The position numbers and the translations under genes were made by a program. Source: Pseudomonadota bacterium (GTDB lineage Bacteria > Pseudomonadota > Gammaproteobacteria > Burkholderiales > Burkholderiaceae_C). From it: 34,566 bases of DNA. The stretch is taken from contig JAUNTQ010000005.1 of NCBI GenBank assembly GCA_030538605.1, positions 1 through 34,566 on the forward strand, in the 5' to 3' direction. Shown in pieces: positions 1-7,065 of the stretch; position 1 is the stretch's first letter, and every line of letters starts with the position of its first letter. The notes under the pieces were generated by a model, which did no database searches, was not told the DNA's origin, and saw nothing but the letters and a program-made list of their open reading frames with translations.

Positions 1-1100
1 ACACCGGCGACAAGTGGTGCATCTACCCCATGTACACCTTCGCGCACCCCATCGAAGACGCGCTGGAGCAAATCACCCACAGCATCTGCACCCTCGAATT
101 CGAAGACCAGCGCCCCTTCTACGACTGGCTGCTCGAAAGGCTGGCCGAAGGCGGCCTGCTCACCACCCCGCCCCCGCGCCAATACGAATTTGGCCGCCTC
201 AACGTCGGCCACGTCGTCACCAGCAAACGCAAACTGCGCCAACTCGTGCAAGACGGCCACGTCACCGGCTGGGACGACCCCCGCATGCCCACCTTGGTCG
301 GCCTGCGCCGGCGCGGCTACACCCCGGAGAGCCTTCGCCTGTTCGCCGAACGCAGCGGCGTCACCAAAAGCGGCAACGCCTGGACCGACTACGCCGCCCT
401 AGACGCCGCCCTGCGCGAAACCCTAGACCCCATCGTGCCCCGCGCCATGGCCGTGCTGGAGCCGCTGAAATTGGTCATCACCAACTGGGCCGAAGTCTTC
501 GGCTCAGACGACCACCAAGACCCCTGCCACGCCCCCGCCCACCCCCACCACCCCGAAATGGGCCAGCGCCAGTTCAACCTGGGCAAAGAAGTGTGGATCG
601 AGCGCACCGACTACGAAGAAACACCGCCCAAAGGCTTCTTCAGATTGTTCCCAGGCAACAAGGTGCGACTGAAATACGGCTACGTCATCGAATGCACCGG
701 CGCTACAAAAGACGAAGCTGGCCGCGCAAGCCAAGTCAGCGCCGTACTGCTAAAAGACACCAAATCCGGCACCCCCGGTGCCGACAGCGTGAAGGTGAAA
801 GGCGTCATCACCTGGGTCGGCGCCGCCGACGGCCAGCCCGCCACCGTGCACCTGTACGACCGCCTGTTCACCGAAGAACAGCCGGATACGGGCGGGCGGG
901 ACTTTCTCACCGTGCTCAACCCGAACAGCCTGAACACCGTGCAAGCCATCGTGGAGCCGTCACTCGCCACCGCGCAGCCTGAGGATCGCTTTCAGTTTGA
1001 GCGGCATGGATTCTTTGTGGCGGATCGGCGGGCGCATCAGGCGGGGGGCAGCCTGGTATTCAACCGGATTGCGGGGTTGAAGGATTCGTGGGGAAAATAG
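1..1100 (+). CDS. glnS: Glutaminyl-tRNA synthetase, C-terminal part (5' end outside window)
   Basis: The reading frame is open from base 3 to the TAG at 1098-1100, so the gene begins before the window. The protein is a class I aminoacyl-tRNA synthetase that charges tRNA-Gln in the cytoplasm. The visible part starts in the catalytic domain (WCIYPMYTFAHPIED) and carries the KMSKS-type loop in the form VVTSKRKLRQLV, followed by GWDDPRMPTLVGLRRRG, all typical of GlnRS. The C-terminal beta-barrel anticodon-binding domains follow, with the family motif NLGKEVWIERTDYEE near the middle. The gene favours C-ending codons and is GC-rich, in sharp contrast with the AT-rich gene that starts 18 bp after its stop. 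GluRS is less likely because GluRS lacks these beta-barrel domains. Confidence 0.96.
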   Translation, partial: TGDKWCIYPMYTFAHPIEDALEQITHSICTLEFEDQRPFYDWLLERLAEGGLLTTPPPRQYEFGRLNVGHVVTSKRKLRQLVQDGHVTGWDDPRMPTLVGLRRRGYTPESLRLFAERSGVTKSGNAWTDYAALDAALRETLDPIVPRAMAVLEPLKLVITNWAEVFGSDDHQDPCHAPAHPHHPEMGQRQFNLGKEVWIERTDYEETPPKGFFRLFPGNKVRLKYGYVIECTGATKDEAGRASQVSAVLLKDTKSGTPGADSVKVKGVITWVGAADGQPATVHLYDRLFTEEQPDTGGRDFLTVLNPNSLNTVQAIVEPSLATAQPEDRFQFERHGFFVADRRAHQAGGSLVFNRIAGLKDSWGK

Positions 1101-1118
1101 AATAATTCTAATTTTAAT

Positions 1119-2618
1119 ATGACCACAAAAATTACGATAATGAATCTCAAGCATATCAAGAAGCTTGAATTTGAGATTCCAAGGCCGGGCGCCTATTTAT
1201 TGACCGGATCTAATGGATCAGGCAAAACATCTCTGCTCACCTGCTTAAGTAGATTAACGAACAGCAACGCGTTTCAGCAGGGTTTTCGAAGCTCTGCGCA
1301 CAAGTCGCTCGACTCACATCGCGGCGCCTCAGTTCAATACGACATTGGCGTCGACACTGTAACCTACACGTACGTTGAAGAACGTTGGGCGCCGCTTCCG
1401 AGGAAAAATAGTGGCCTATTATTGAAAGCTGGCTATCCGCAAGTTCGTTATATTGCTGCTGATGCTCAACGCGTACAACCGCAGCAACAAGAATTCGCTC
1501 CAAGGAGCGTTCGTCCCGTCCCTCAAGAACTAAAGGATTCTTTGAACGACATTTTTTCAACACAGAAATTCACAGAGTTAAGTTACATCAATATTAATCG
1601 CGGAGGCCAACACAAAGCCTATTTGATCAGGCAGCCACAAAAATCAGGCGGCCCCGTCTATTATTCAGAGAAAAATTTTAGCCTTGGCGAGCTCTGCGTT
1701 CTTAAGCTACTTCTGGCTTTGAGAGATATTCCTGAAAATTCACTGCTATTGATAGACGAGTTGGAGTTAGCCTTACACCCAAGAGCGCAGATAAAAGTTT
1801 TCAATCATCTCCAAGAGCTCGGGAAAGAAAAGAATCTCACAATCATTTTTTCAACTCATTCCGTCTCATTGATAAAATCCGTTTCAAGAAAGATTTTACT
1901 TTTCTTGCAAAATCAATCAGGAACTATAAGTTGCATCCGGGGCTGCTATCCGACGTTCGCGTTAGGTCAAATAAGTTCAGGCGAAGAGGTCGCACCTGAT
2001 GCCATCATTTGGGTTGAGGACGACTCTGCTCAAAAATGCGTTCTCGCAATGATAACCTCATACAAGAGAAATCTAAAGATACCTATACCCTGGCCTACCG
2101 TTATCGTAAGTCCGTTGGGAGGATTTAAACAAATTCTCGACTTTCTAGATCGGAACGCGCAAATACTACCGTCATCCACAAAATCTATCGCTCTGCTTGA
2201 CGAGGATGTAAAATCAGAGAGCTTAGAAGAAGCCAAACAACGATCAGATCATGAGCTACAGGCGCTTTTTAAGCGCCTTGAAGCGAATATCAAATACCTC
2301 CCTTGGACACCAGAAGTAGAATTCGTTAGGCTGATCAGCGCTAGTGGTTTTGACTTAAATAGCTTGAAAGAATTTTTTGGCGATCAACGTGTTTCTCTAC
2401 CTGATAATTGGCTAAAGATCCCGAGCGGCGAGACCAGCAGTTCAATTCGAAAAGCAGCAAAAGATTCAATGGCCAATGTGTGCAAACATCTTGAAAGATT
2501 GCTAGGTAAGAATCGTCACAAAATTCGTGAAGATTTGTTTACCTTCATGATTGAATTTCAATCCGTTGAGCAAAAAGAAGTTCTAACTCAGCTAGTCGGC
2601 GATGTAATCCATGCATAG
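1119..2618 (+). CDS. OLD-like AAA ATPase with C-terminal TOPRIM-like domain, putative defence protein
   Basis: This 499-residue protein has an SMC/ABC-type ATPase fold. Residues 30-38 form the Walker A motif (GSNGSGKTS). A signature-like stretch (NFSLGELCVLKLL) precedes Walker B (SLLLIDELELALHP), and the switch histidine sits in IIFSTHS. The C-terminal third looks like a TOPRIM nuclease: VEDDSAQKC near residue 300, ALLDEDV near 360, then WTPEVEF. That order matches OLD-family nucleases, which include phage P2 Old, GajA and the retron Eco8 effector. No helicase, reverse transcriptase or second subunit lies beside it. The gene is far more AT-rich than its neighbours and has no clear Shine-Dalgarno in the 18-bp gap after glnS, both signs of transfer. 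ATPase fold is confident; the TOPRIM call is good but by eye, and a role against phage is inference. Confidence 0.8.
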   Translation: MTTKITIMNLKHIKKLEFEIPRPGAYLLTGSNGSGKTSLLTCLSRLTNSNAFQQGFRSSAHKSLDSHRGASVQYDIGVDTVTYTYVEERWAPLPRKNSGLLLKAGYPQVRYIAADAQRVQPQQQEFAPRSVRPVPQELKDSLNDIFSTQKFTELSYININRGGQHKAYLIRQPQKSGGPVYYSEKNFSLGELCVLKLLLALRDIPENSLLLIDELELALHPRAQIKVFNHLQELGKEKNLTIIFSTHSVSLIKSVSRKILLFLQNQSGTISCIRGCYPTFALGQISSGEEVAPDAIIWVEDDSAQKCVLAMITSYKRNLKIPIPWPTVIVSPLGGFKQILDFLDRNAQILPSSTKSIALLDEDVKSESLEEAKQRSDHELQALFKRLEANIKYLPWTPEVEFVRLISASGFDLNSLKEFFGDQRVSLPDNWLKIPSGETSSSIRKAAKDSMANVCKHLERLLGKNRHKIREDLFTFMIEFQSVEQKEVLTQLVGDVIHA

Positions 2619-2620
2619 AT

Positions 2621-2665
2621 GGGGAAATTGGGGTCAGAGTGGGGAAATTGGGGTCAGAGTAAAAT
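2621..2665 (+). repeat. Tandem 20-bp repeat, GGGGTCAGAGT type
   Basis: GGGGAAATTGGGGTCAGAGT occurs twice in tandem (2621-2640 and 2641-2660) and is followed by AAAATTTCC, so the end can pair with the GGGGAAATT start. The same motif recurs at 2887-2936. Motifs with GGGGTCAGAGT are often seen next to REP-associated tyrosine transposases (RAYTs) in proteobacteria; that link is from memory, and no transposase gene is present here. Confidence 0.75.
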
Positions 2666-2698
2666 TTCCTGAACGCCTGAATCATGCCTCCCCCCTAA

Positions 2699-2848
2699 CA
2701 GGCTGCTGAAACACTCCCGATCCACCCAAAATTTTCAGCTCAGCAATTTCCGTGAGATCGCAAGTTGTTGATTTGTATAGAGCGGAAGGCCAGGGTTTGG
2801 ATGAGATTTGAGCTTTTTGACGAACTGCGACAGTATTTCAGCAGCCTG
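2699..2848. mobile_element. 150-bp miniature IS5-type element with CTAA target duplication
   Basis: Perfect 13-bp terminal inverted repeats, CAGGCTGCTGAAA at 2699-2711 and TTTCAGCAGCCTG at 2836-2848, bound a 150-bp segment. CTAA directly flanks both ends (2695-2698 and 2849-2852), which fits the YTAR target duplicated by IS5-group elements. There is no room for a transposase, so this is a MITE or an internally deleted IS that would depend on a transposase elsewhere. It has landed inside the GGGGTCAGAGT repeat cluster. Confidence 0.8.
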
Positions 2849-2886
2849 CTAAACCCAAACACACGCTCTTGTCTGCCGGGAAAATT

Positions 2887-2936
2887 GGGGGAAATTGGGG
2901 TCAGCAGGGAAATTGGGGTCAGAGTAAAATTTCCCC
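2887..2936 (+). repeat. Second block of GGGGTCAGAGT-type repeats
   Basis: Two imperfect copies of GGGAAATTGGGGTCAG (2888-2904 and 2908-2922) are followed by AGTAAAATTTCCCC, whose tail is the reverse complement of the repeat's start. It is the same unit as at 2621-2665 and lies on the other side of the miniature element. Apart from these repeats, the element and the operators, the 368-bp gap from 2619 to 2986 shows no gene. Confidence 0.7.
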
Positions 2937-2939
2937 AAC

Positions 2940-2977
2940 CCCAATTTGGGTTTCATCAAACCCAATTTGGGTATAAA
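2940..2977 (+). promoter_or_regulatory. Twin palindromic operator and -10 box before the HTH-MNT gene
   Basis: CCCAATTTGGG occurs twice, at 2940-2950 and 2961-2971. Each is a perfect odd-length palindrome, and the centres are 21 bp apart, two turns of the helix. A TATAAA box (2972-2977) abuts the second copy and lies only 9 bp before the ATG at 2987, so the transcript may be leaderless. The downstream protein has an N-terminal winged helix, so autoregulation is a natural guess. No convincing -35 box was seen. Confidence 0.6.
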
Positions 2978-2986
2978 CTAGCCGCC

Positions 2987-3577
2987 ATGACTTCCGTCGC
3001 CGATGCCCTCTTCCCCGCCGCGCGCCAGCGCGTGCTGGCGGTACTGTTCGGTGCGCCGGATCGCAGCTTTTACGCCAATGAACTGATCGCGCTGGCGCGC
3101 TCGGGCACGGGGGCGGTGCAGCGCGAGTTGGCCAGCCTGCTGGCGGCGGGGCTGGTCACTGTGCGCGATCTGGGCAACCAGAAGCACTATCAGGCCAACG
3201 CGGCGTCGCCGGTGTTTGCCGAATTGCGCGGGCTGGTGCTGAAGACGGTGGGGCTGGCCGATGTGCTGCGGGGGGCGTTCGCGCCGTTGGCGGATCAGGT
3301 GGTGGCGGCCTTTGTGTATGGCTCGGTCGCGCGGCACGAGGATACGGCGGCCAGCGATGTGGACGTGCTGATCGTCAGCGATGCGCTGGGCTATGCCGAG
3401 GTGTTCGGCGCGCTGGAGGGCGCGGCGCAGACGCTGGGCCGCAGCATCAACCCCACGCTGTACACCCGGGCCGAACTAGCGCGGCGCCGCGCGCAGGACA
3501 ACGCCTTTGTCACACGCGTGCTGAATCAGCCGCGCATCTGGCTGATGGGCGATGAGGAAGTGCTGCGTGGCAACTGA
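2987..3577 (+). CDS. Winged-helix / MNT-type nucleotidyltransferase fusion
   Basis: This 196-residue protein has a winged-helix DNA-binding domain over residues 1-75 (family pattern RQRVLAVLFG, ANELIALARSGTGAVQRELASL) and a minimal nucleotidyltransferase (MNT) domain from about residue 100. The latter has the GSVARHEDTAASDVDVLIV signature: GS, then the metal-binding D-x-D. MNT proteins of this kind pair with HEPN toxins (type VII-like toxin-antitoxin) and can neutralise the partner by AMPylating it. Here a HEPN gene overlaps the 3' end. The ATG at 2987 was chosen because homologous sequence starts there and the upstream open frame runs through repeat DNA. The N-terminal HTH, together with the twin palindromes just upstream, suggests it represses its own operon. 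Domain calls are confident; function as an antitoxin is inference. Confidence 0.88.
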   Translation: MTSVADALFPAARQRVLAVLFGAPDRSFYANELIALARSGTGAVQRELASLLAAGLVTVRDLGNQKHYQANAASPVFAELRGLVLKTVGLADVLRGAFAPLADQVVAAFVYGSVARHEDTAASDVDVLIVSDALGYAEVFGALEGAAQTLGRSINPTLYTRAELARRRAQDNAFVTRVLNQPRIWLMGDEEVLRGN

Positions 3578-3989
3578 CCCGCTGCTCAACCTGAGCGGGC
3601 CCGGCAAACCGCTCAAGGCCGAGCCGCCCGACGCGGCGGAAACCGCCGGCCTGTTGCGCACCGGTCGCGTACGCCTGCACGATGCTGCCAACCCGGCGTT
3701 GTCGCTGGAGAGCCGCTTCGACCTGGCCTACAACGCTGCGCATGCGCTGTGCCTGGCCGCCGTGCGGCGCAAGGGCTATCGGCCCAGCCAGCGCTACATC
3801 GTCTTTCAGGTGCTGCCGCACACGCTGGGCCTGGGGCCGCAAGTGTGGCGTGTGCTGGACAAATGCCACAACACGCGCAACCTGGGCGAATACGAGGGTC
3901 TGCTGGACATTGACGAGCGGCTGGTGGCCGGCTTGATCGAGGCGGCGTGGCTGGTTGACGATGCGTTGAAGCTGCACGAGGCTGGTTGA
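3567..3989 (+). CDS. HEPN-domain protein, partner of the MNT gene
   Basis: A 140-residue, mainly helical protein whose core (ESRFDLAYNAAHALCLAAVRRKGYRPSQ, then NTRNLGEYEG) has the look of a HEPN domain. The classical R-x4-6-H RNase motif is not obvious; instead there is an RNLGEY segment seen in a subset of HEPN proteins, so RNase activity is uncertain. The GTG at 3567 is preferred over the ATG at 3552 because GAGGAAG (3554-3560) sits six bases before it as a good ribosome-binding site. The start overlaps the end of the HTH-MNT gene, so translation is coupled. HEPN/MNT neighbours of this sort are typical toxin-antitoxin or stress modules; toxicity is not proven by sequence. Confidence 0.78.
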   Translation: MATDPLLNLSGPGKPLKAEPPDAAETAGLLRTGRVRLHDAANPALSLESRFDLAYNAAHALCLAAVRRKGYRPSQRYIVFQVLPHTLGLGPQVWRVLDKCHNTRNLGEYEGLLDIDERLVAGLIEAAWLVDDALKLHEAG

Positions 3990-4019
3990 CAGGGTCGGTG
4001 GCCTTTTGTCAAAGCTACA

Positions 4020-4056
4020 CTATCAATAGCTTCCCGCGCAAACCAGATAAGCGCTA
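4020..4056. repeat. Short palindromic repeat of the TAGCT-N4-GCGC family
   Basis: CTATCAATAGCTTCCCGCGC followed by AAGCGCTA lies between the convergent HEPN and Fic genes. It shares the TAGCT-N4-GCGC core and the trailing AAGCGC with copies at 16980-17012, 30899-30930 and 32022-32045. Nothing else is seen in the gap from 3990 to 4072. Confidence 0.55.
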
Positions 4057-4072
4057 CAGCCATTTTTCTTCA

Positions 4073-5212
4073 TCAATCCACACCGACCAACTGATACCGC
4101 GTCCCCCTACCCTGCCCCGTGCGCTCCAGCAACCCGCGCTCGGTCAGGTCGGTCAATTCACGGTAGGCCGTGGCGCGCGATACGCCGGTCAGGTTGACGT
4201 ATTTCTCGGTGCTCATGCCGCCGGCAAAACCATTGGGGCCAACGTCAAATAGCTTGCCCAAGGTCTTGCGTTGCGCGGCGCTCAGGTCGGGGTGCGTGGC
4301 GTTCAGGTGTGACCAGAAGGCGGTTTTATCCGCCGCGCTTTGGATGTGCGCGGCAGCGGCTTCGCCCGCCTGCTGCACGCGGGTGGCGAACCAGCTGACC
4401 CAAGGCGTCACGTCCAGTTCGGGCCGCCCGGTGGCTGTTTGCAGTTGCGCGTAGTAGTCGGCGCGGGCGGCCAGCAGTTGGGTGGATACGCTCATCAGGC
4501 GCTGCGGGCTTTGCAGGTCTTGGGCCAGCGCCAGCTCCACCAACGCACGGCCGATGCGGCCGTTGCCGTCTTCAAACGGATGGATGGCCTCGAACCACAG
4601 GTGCGCCAGCGCGGCGCGGGCCACGCCGTCGATGGCACCCAGGCTGGTGTTGAACCATTGCAGCCATGCGGCCATGTGCGCGGGCACGTCGGCGAACGCG
4701 GGCGCCTGGTAGTGCAGCACGTCGGGCTTGCCCAGGCGCGGGGTGACGATTTGCATGGGTTCGGCATGGGTGCGCCAGCTGCCGGTAACGATGGGGCTGA
4801 GGCCGCTGCGCCCGGTGGGGAACAGCGCGGCGTGCCAGGCGAACAGGTCGTCTTGCGACAAGGGCCGCTGCCACTGGCCGATGGCGGCTTGCAGCACGTC
4901 GAGCGTGGCCTCGGTGCGGGCATCGCGCGGAGCGGTGCCGGCGCCCGGCAGGCCCAGGCGGCGCGCGGCAGAGGCGCGCACCGAGTTGACTTGCAGCACC
5001 TCGCCTTCGATCTGCGCGGTGGCGATGGCCTCTTGCGTCCACTCGGTCAGTTGCAACTCGGCTAGGTCGACCAGTTGCAGGCTGCTGGCGATGCCCAGCA
5101 GTTTGCCTTGCGCCAGGCGGGCGGCGGTCAACTGCGGTTGCACGGCTTGCGCATCAAAACGGAACGCGGGCCAGCCGGGCGCTTGCCAGATCCAGCGGGG
5201 TGAAGTGGGCAT
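4073..5212 (-). CDS. Class II Fic-family AMP transferase with C-terminal winged helix
   Basis: The 379-residue protein belongs to the Fic family, which typically transfers AMP from ATP to a hydroxyl side chain. The catalytic motif HPFEDGNGRIGR is intact at residues 211-222, with catalytic His211. An inhibitory helix motif (S/T)xxxE(G/N) appears as TAQIEG at residues 65-70, so the glutamate that blocks ATP is supplied in cis from the N-terminal side (class II). The first 30 residues (WIWQAPGWPAF) look like the DUF4172 cap. The last 50 residues (KYVNLTGVSRATAYRELTDLTERGLL) form a winged helix. The start at 5212 was chosen because the family sequence begins there; the frame upstream crosses two palindromes. 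It is convergent with the HEPN gene and divergent from the 5361 gene. Target unknown. Confidence 0.92.
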   Translation of the reverse strand: MPTSPRWIWQAPGWPAFRFDAQAVQPQLTAARLAQGKLLGIASSLQLVDLAELQLTEWTQEAIATAQIEGEVLQVNSVRASAARRLGLPGAGTAPRDARTEATLDVLQAAIGQWQRPLSQDDLFAWHAALFPTGRSGLSPIVTGSWRTHAEPMQIVTPRLGKPDVLHYQAPAFADVPAHMAAWLQWFNTSLGAIDGVARAALAHLWFEAIHPFEDGNGRIGRALVELALAQDLQSPQRLMSVSTQLLAARADYYAQLQTATGRPELDVTPWVSWFATRVQQAGEAAAAHIQSAADKTAFWSHLNATHPDLSAAQRKTLGKLFDVGPNGFAGGMSTEKYVNLTGVSRATAYRELTDLTERGLLERTGQGRGTRYQLVGVD

Positions 5213-5215
5213 GGT

Positions 5216-5275
5216 GAAGCGTATTTTATAAAAATACGCTTCAATCACGAAGCGATAAACCCCGTTTTGCGCTTC
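5216..5275 (-). promoter_or_regulatory. Two 27-bp palindromes covering the fic promoter and start region
   Basis: Site 1 (5216-5242) has perfect 12-bp arms, GAAGCGTATTTT and its complement, around a 3-bp centre. Site 2 (5249-5275) has the same geometry with 10 of 12 arm positions matching. Centres are 33 bp apart, three helical turns. Site 1 ends three bases from the fic start codon, occupying the place of the ribosome-binding site, and contains TATAAA on the minus strand as a possible -10. The winged helix at the Fic C-terminus is a candidate ligand. Confidence 0.7.
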
Positions 5276-5360
5276 ACGCACGGCAAGGTGCGCCTCGGCG
5301 AAACTGGGGTTAAATCCTGAGGTTCGCTCCTCCTTCAACCCCTCACCCCAAGCTCTGCCC

Positions 5361-6017
5361 ATGACCAAAGCCTCCGCACCATCCGCGCCCACACCGCACC
5401 CCGCCTATCTGCTGCGCATTGAATTGCGCGGGTTCAAGCCTGCGATTTGGCGCGATGTGTGGGTGGCACCCCGCATCACGCTGCCGGAGTTGCATGACGT
5501 GGTTCAGGCGGCGATGGGTTGGGAGAATGCGCACATGCACGCGTTTGCGCAGCCGCTGAAAAACGAGGGTTTCTGGCAGGCACCGCCTGATCGCGTTTAC
5601 CAGCCGCACATGCCTTTCGACTTTGATGGGCTGGGCGAGAGCGAGGCCAAGAACGAAGACGGCGTGGCCTTGAACACCTTGCTGTGCGCGCCGAAGGCCA
5701 AGCTGCTGTACATGTACGACTTTGGTGACGACTGGGAGCATGTCATCACGCTCAAGTCCATCGACGAGGTGGCCGAGCCGCTGCCCTGGCTGGTGAAGGC
5801 GCAAAACGGCTGCCCACCCGAAGACGTGGGCGGCCCACCCGGGGCGGCGTATTGGGCCGAGATCTGGCACGACCCCAGCCACCCGGAGCACGAGACGGCG
5901 CGGGAAATCATGGGCGATGACGAGCCTGGCACCTTGCACTTCGACCAGCTGCAGGCTGCCGTGCACGCCCTTCGCCCGCGCCCGCGCAAGCCGGCACGCA
6001 AGCGCAAGCCAGCCTGA
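5361..6017 (+). CDS. Plasmid pRiA4b ORF-3-like family protein
   Basis: The 218-residue protein matches the pRiA4b ORF3-like domain family. Recognisable blocks are YLLRIELRGFKPAIWRDVWV near the start, LHDVVQAAMGWENAHMHAF, then YMYDFGDDWEHVITL and a closing region with GPPG and YWAEIW. The family is widespread on chromosomes and plasmids and its biochemical function is not established. The C-terminus is a basic tail rich in Arg, Lys and Pro (RPRPRKPARKRKPA), perhaps for nucleic acid binding. The gene faces away from fic, with a 148-bp shared upstream region that holds the two palindromes, so both genes could respond to the same regulator. The ATG has no strong Shine-Dalgarno. Confidence 0.88.
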   Translation: MTKASAPSAPTPHPAYLLRIELRGFKPAIWRDVWVAPRITLPELHDVVQAAMGWENAHMHAFAQPLKNEGFWQAPPDRVYQPHMPFDFDGLGESEAKNEDGVALNTLLCAPKAKLLYMYDFGDDWEHVITLKSIDEVAEPLPWLVKAQNGCPPEDVGGPPGAAYWAEIWHDPSHPEHETAREIMGDDEPGTLHFDQLQAAVHALRPRPRKPARKRKPA

Positions 6018-6158
6018 TACAAAAAAACATCAGCATGCCGATGACCCTGCGCCCTTTGACTCGACGCGCCCGCAGTTCGTGATCACAGTTCCTGATGGCG
6101 AATCCATGAAGGCATCCGCGCTTTCTATTGCTTGCCACCACCCTGCTCACCACAAGCC

Positions 6159-7064
6159 ATGACCACCACCATCCCTGCCGACCGCCTGATCTTCGCCATG
6201 TCGCCCCACAACGCGCCGGTGTGCCGCGTGCCCGATGGCGCGCGCCTGCGCTTTGAAACCTGCGACTGTTTTGCCAACCAGATCACCCGCGCCGACACCG
6301 AGCTGCAAGGCGTGGACTGGTCGCACATCAACCCCGCCACCGGCCCCGTCTTCGTCGAAGGCGCGCGCGCGGGCGACACGCTGGCCGTGCACATTCAGCG
6401 CATCGAGCTGGCCAAGCAGGCCGTGCTGGTCACCCTGCCCAAGCTGGGCGTGGCGGGGGCGCGGCTGACGGCCAGCCGCATCGACGTGGTGCCTGTGGCT
6501 GACGGCCAGGTGCGGCTGTTTGACCAGGTGCAGCTGCCCGTGAACCCGATGATCGGCGTCATCGGCACCGCACCGGCCGAAGGCGAAATCAGCTGCGGCA
6601 TTCCCGACGCGCACGGCGGCAACATGGACAACAAGACCATTGCCGAAGGCACCACCTTGCTGCTGCCGGTCAACGTCGATGGCGCGCTGCTGGCGCTGGG
6701 CGACTTGCACGCGGCGATGGGCGATGGCGAGGTGGGCGTGTCGGGGCTGGAGATCAGCGGTGCGGTCGAAGTCAGCGTGCGCGTCATCCCCGCCCGCCCG
6801 TGGCCGCTGCCGCTGGCCATCACCGCCGATCAGGTCTACACCATCGCATCGCACGCCGATCTGAACGCCGCCGCCGATGCCGCCACCCTCATGGCCACCG
6901 ACCTGCTGGTTCAGCACACCTGCCTGGACACCAACCAGGCGATTGCCCTGCAAAGCATCGCCGGGCAGTTGCAAATCTGCCAGGTGGTCGACCCCAAAAA
7001 AACCTGCCGCTTTGCGCTGCCGCGCAGTGTGCTCAGCCAGTTGGACGTGCAACTGCCCGCCTGA
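6159..7064 (+). CDS. Acetamidase/formamidase-family hydrolase
   Basis: The 301-residue protein fits the acetamidase/formamidase (FmdA/AmdA) family, zinc enzymes that hydrolyse short amides to ammonia and the acid in the cytoplasm. Family hallmarks include the early segment FETCDCFANQI, the GVDWSHINPATGPVFVEGARAGD block, PMIGVIGTAPAEGE and the metal-site region IPDAHGGNMDNK. The ATG at 6159 is preferred over an upstream ATG at 6132 because the family pattern starts there. No amide transporter or regulator is adjacent; the convergent neighbour is a sensor kinase whose stop lies two bases away. Substrate (formamide, acetamide or other) cannot be told from sequence. Confidence 0.9.
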   Translation: MTTTIPADRLIFAMSPHNAPVCRVPDGARLRFETCDCFANQITRADTELQGVDWSHINPATGPVFVEGARAGDTLAVHIQRIELAKQAVLVTLPKLGVAGARLTASRIDVVPVADGQVRLFDQVQLPVNPMIGVIGTAPAEGEISCGIPDAHGGNMDNKTIAEGTTLLLPVNVDGALLALGDLHAAMGDGEVGVSGLEISGAVEVSVRVIPARPWPLPLAITADQVYTIASHADLNAAADAATLMATDLLVQHTCLDTNQAIALQSIAGQLQICQVVDPKKTCRFALPRSVLSQLDVQLPA

Positions 7065-7065
7065 T

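Noticed and set aside
1119..2618. Assignment of the ATPase gene as Gabija gajA or a retron effector
   Set aside because: No gajB helicase, reverse transcriptase or structured retron RNA lies beside it, so only the broader OLD-like label is supported.
2765..2986. N-terminal extension of the HTH-MNT gene by 74 codons
   Set aside because: The extension is encoded by the miniature element and repeat DNA, and the family sequence and operator sites place the start at 2987.
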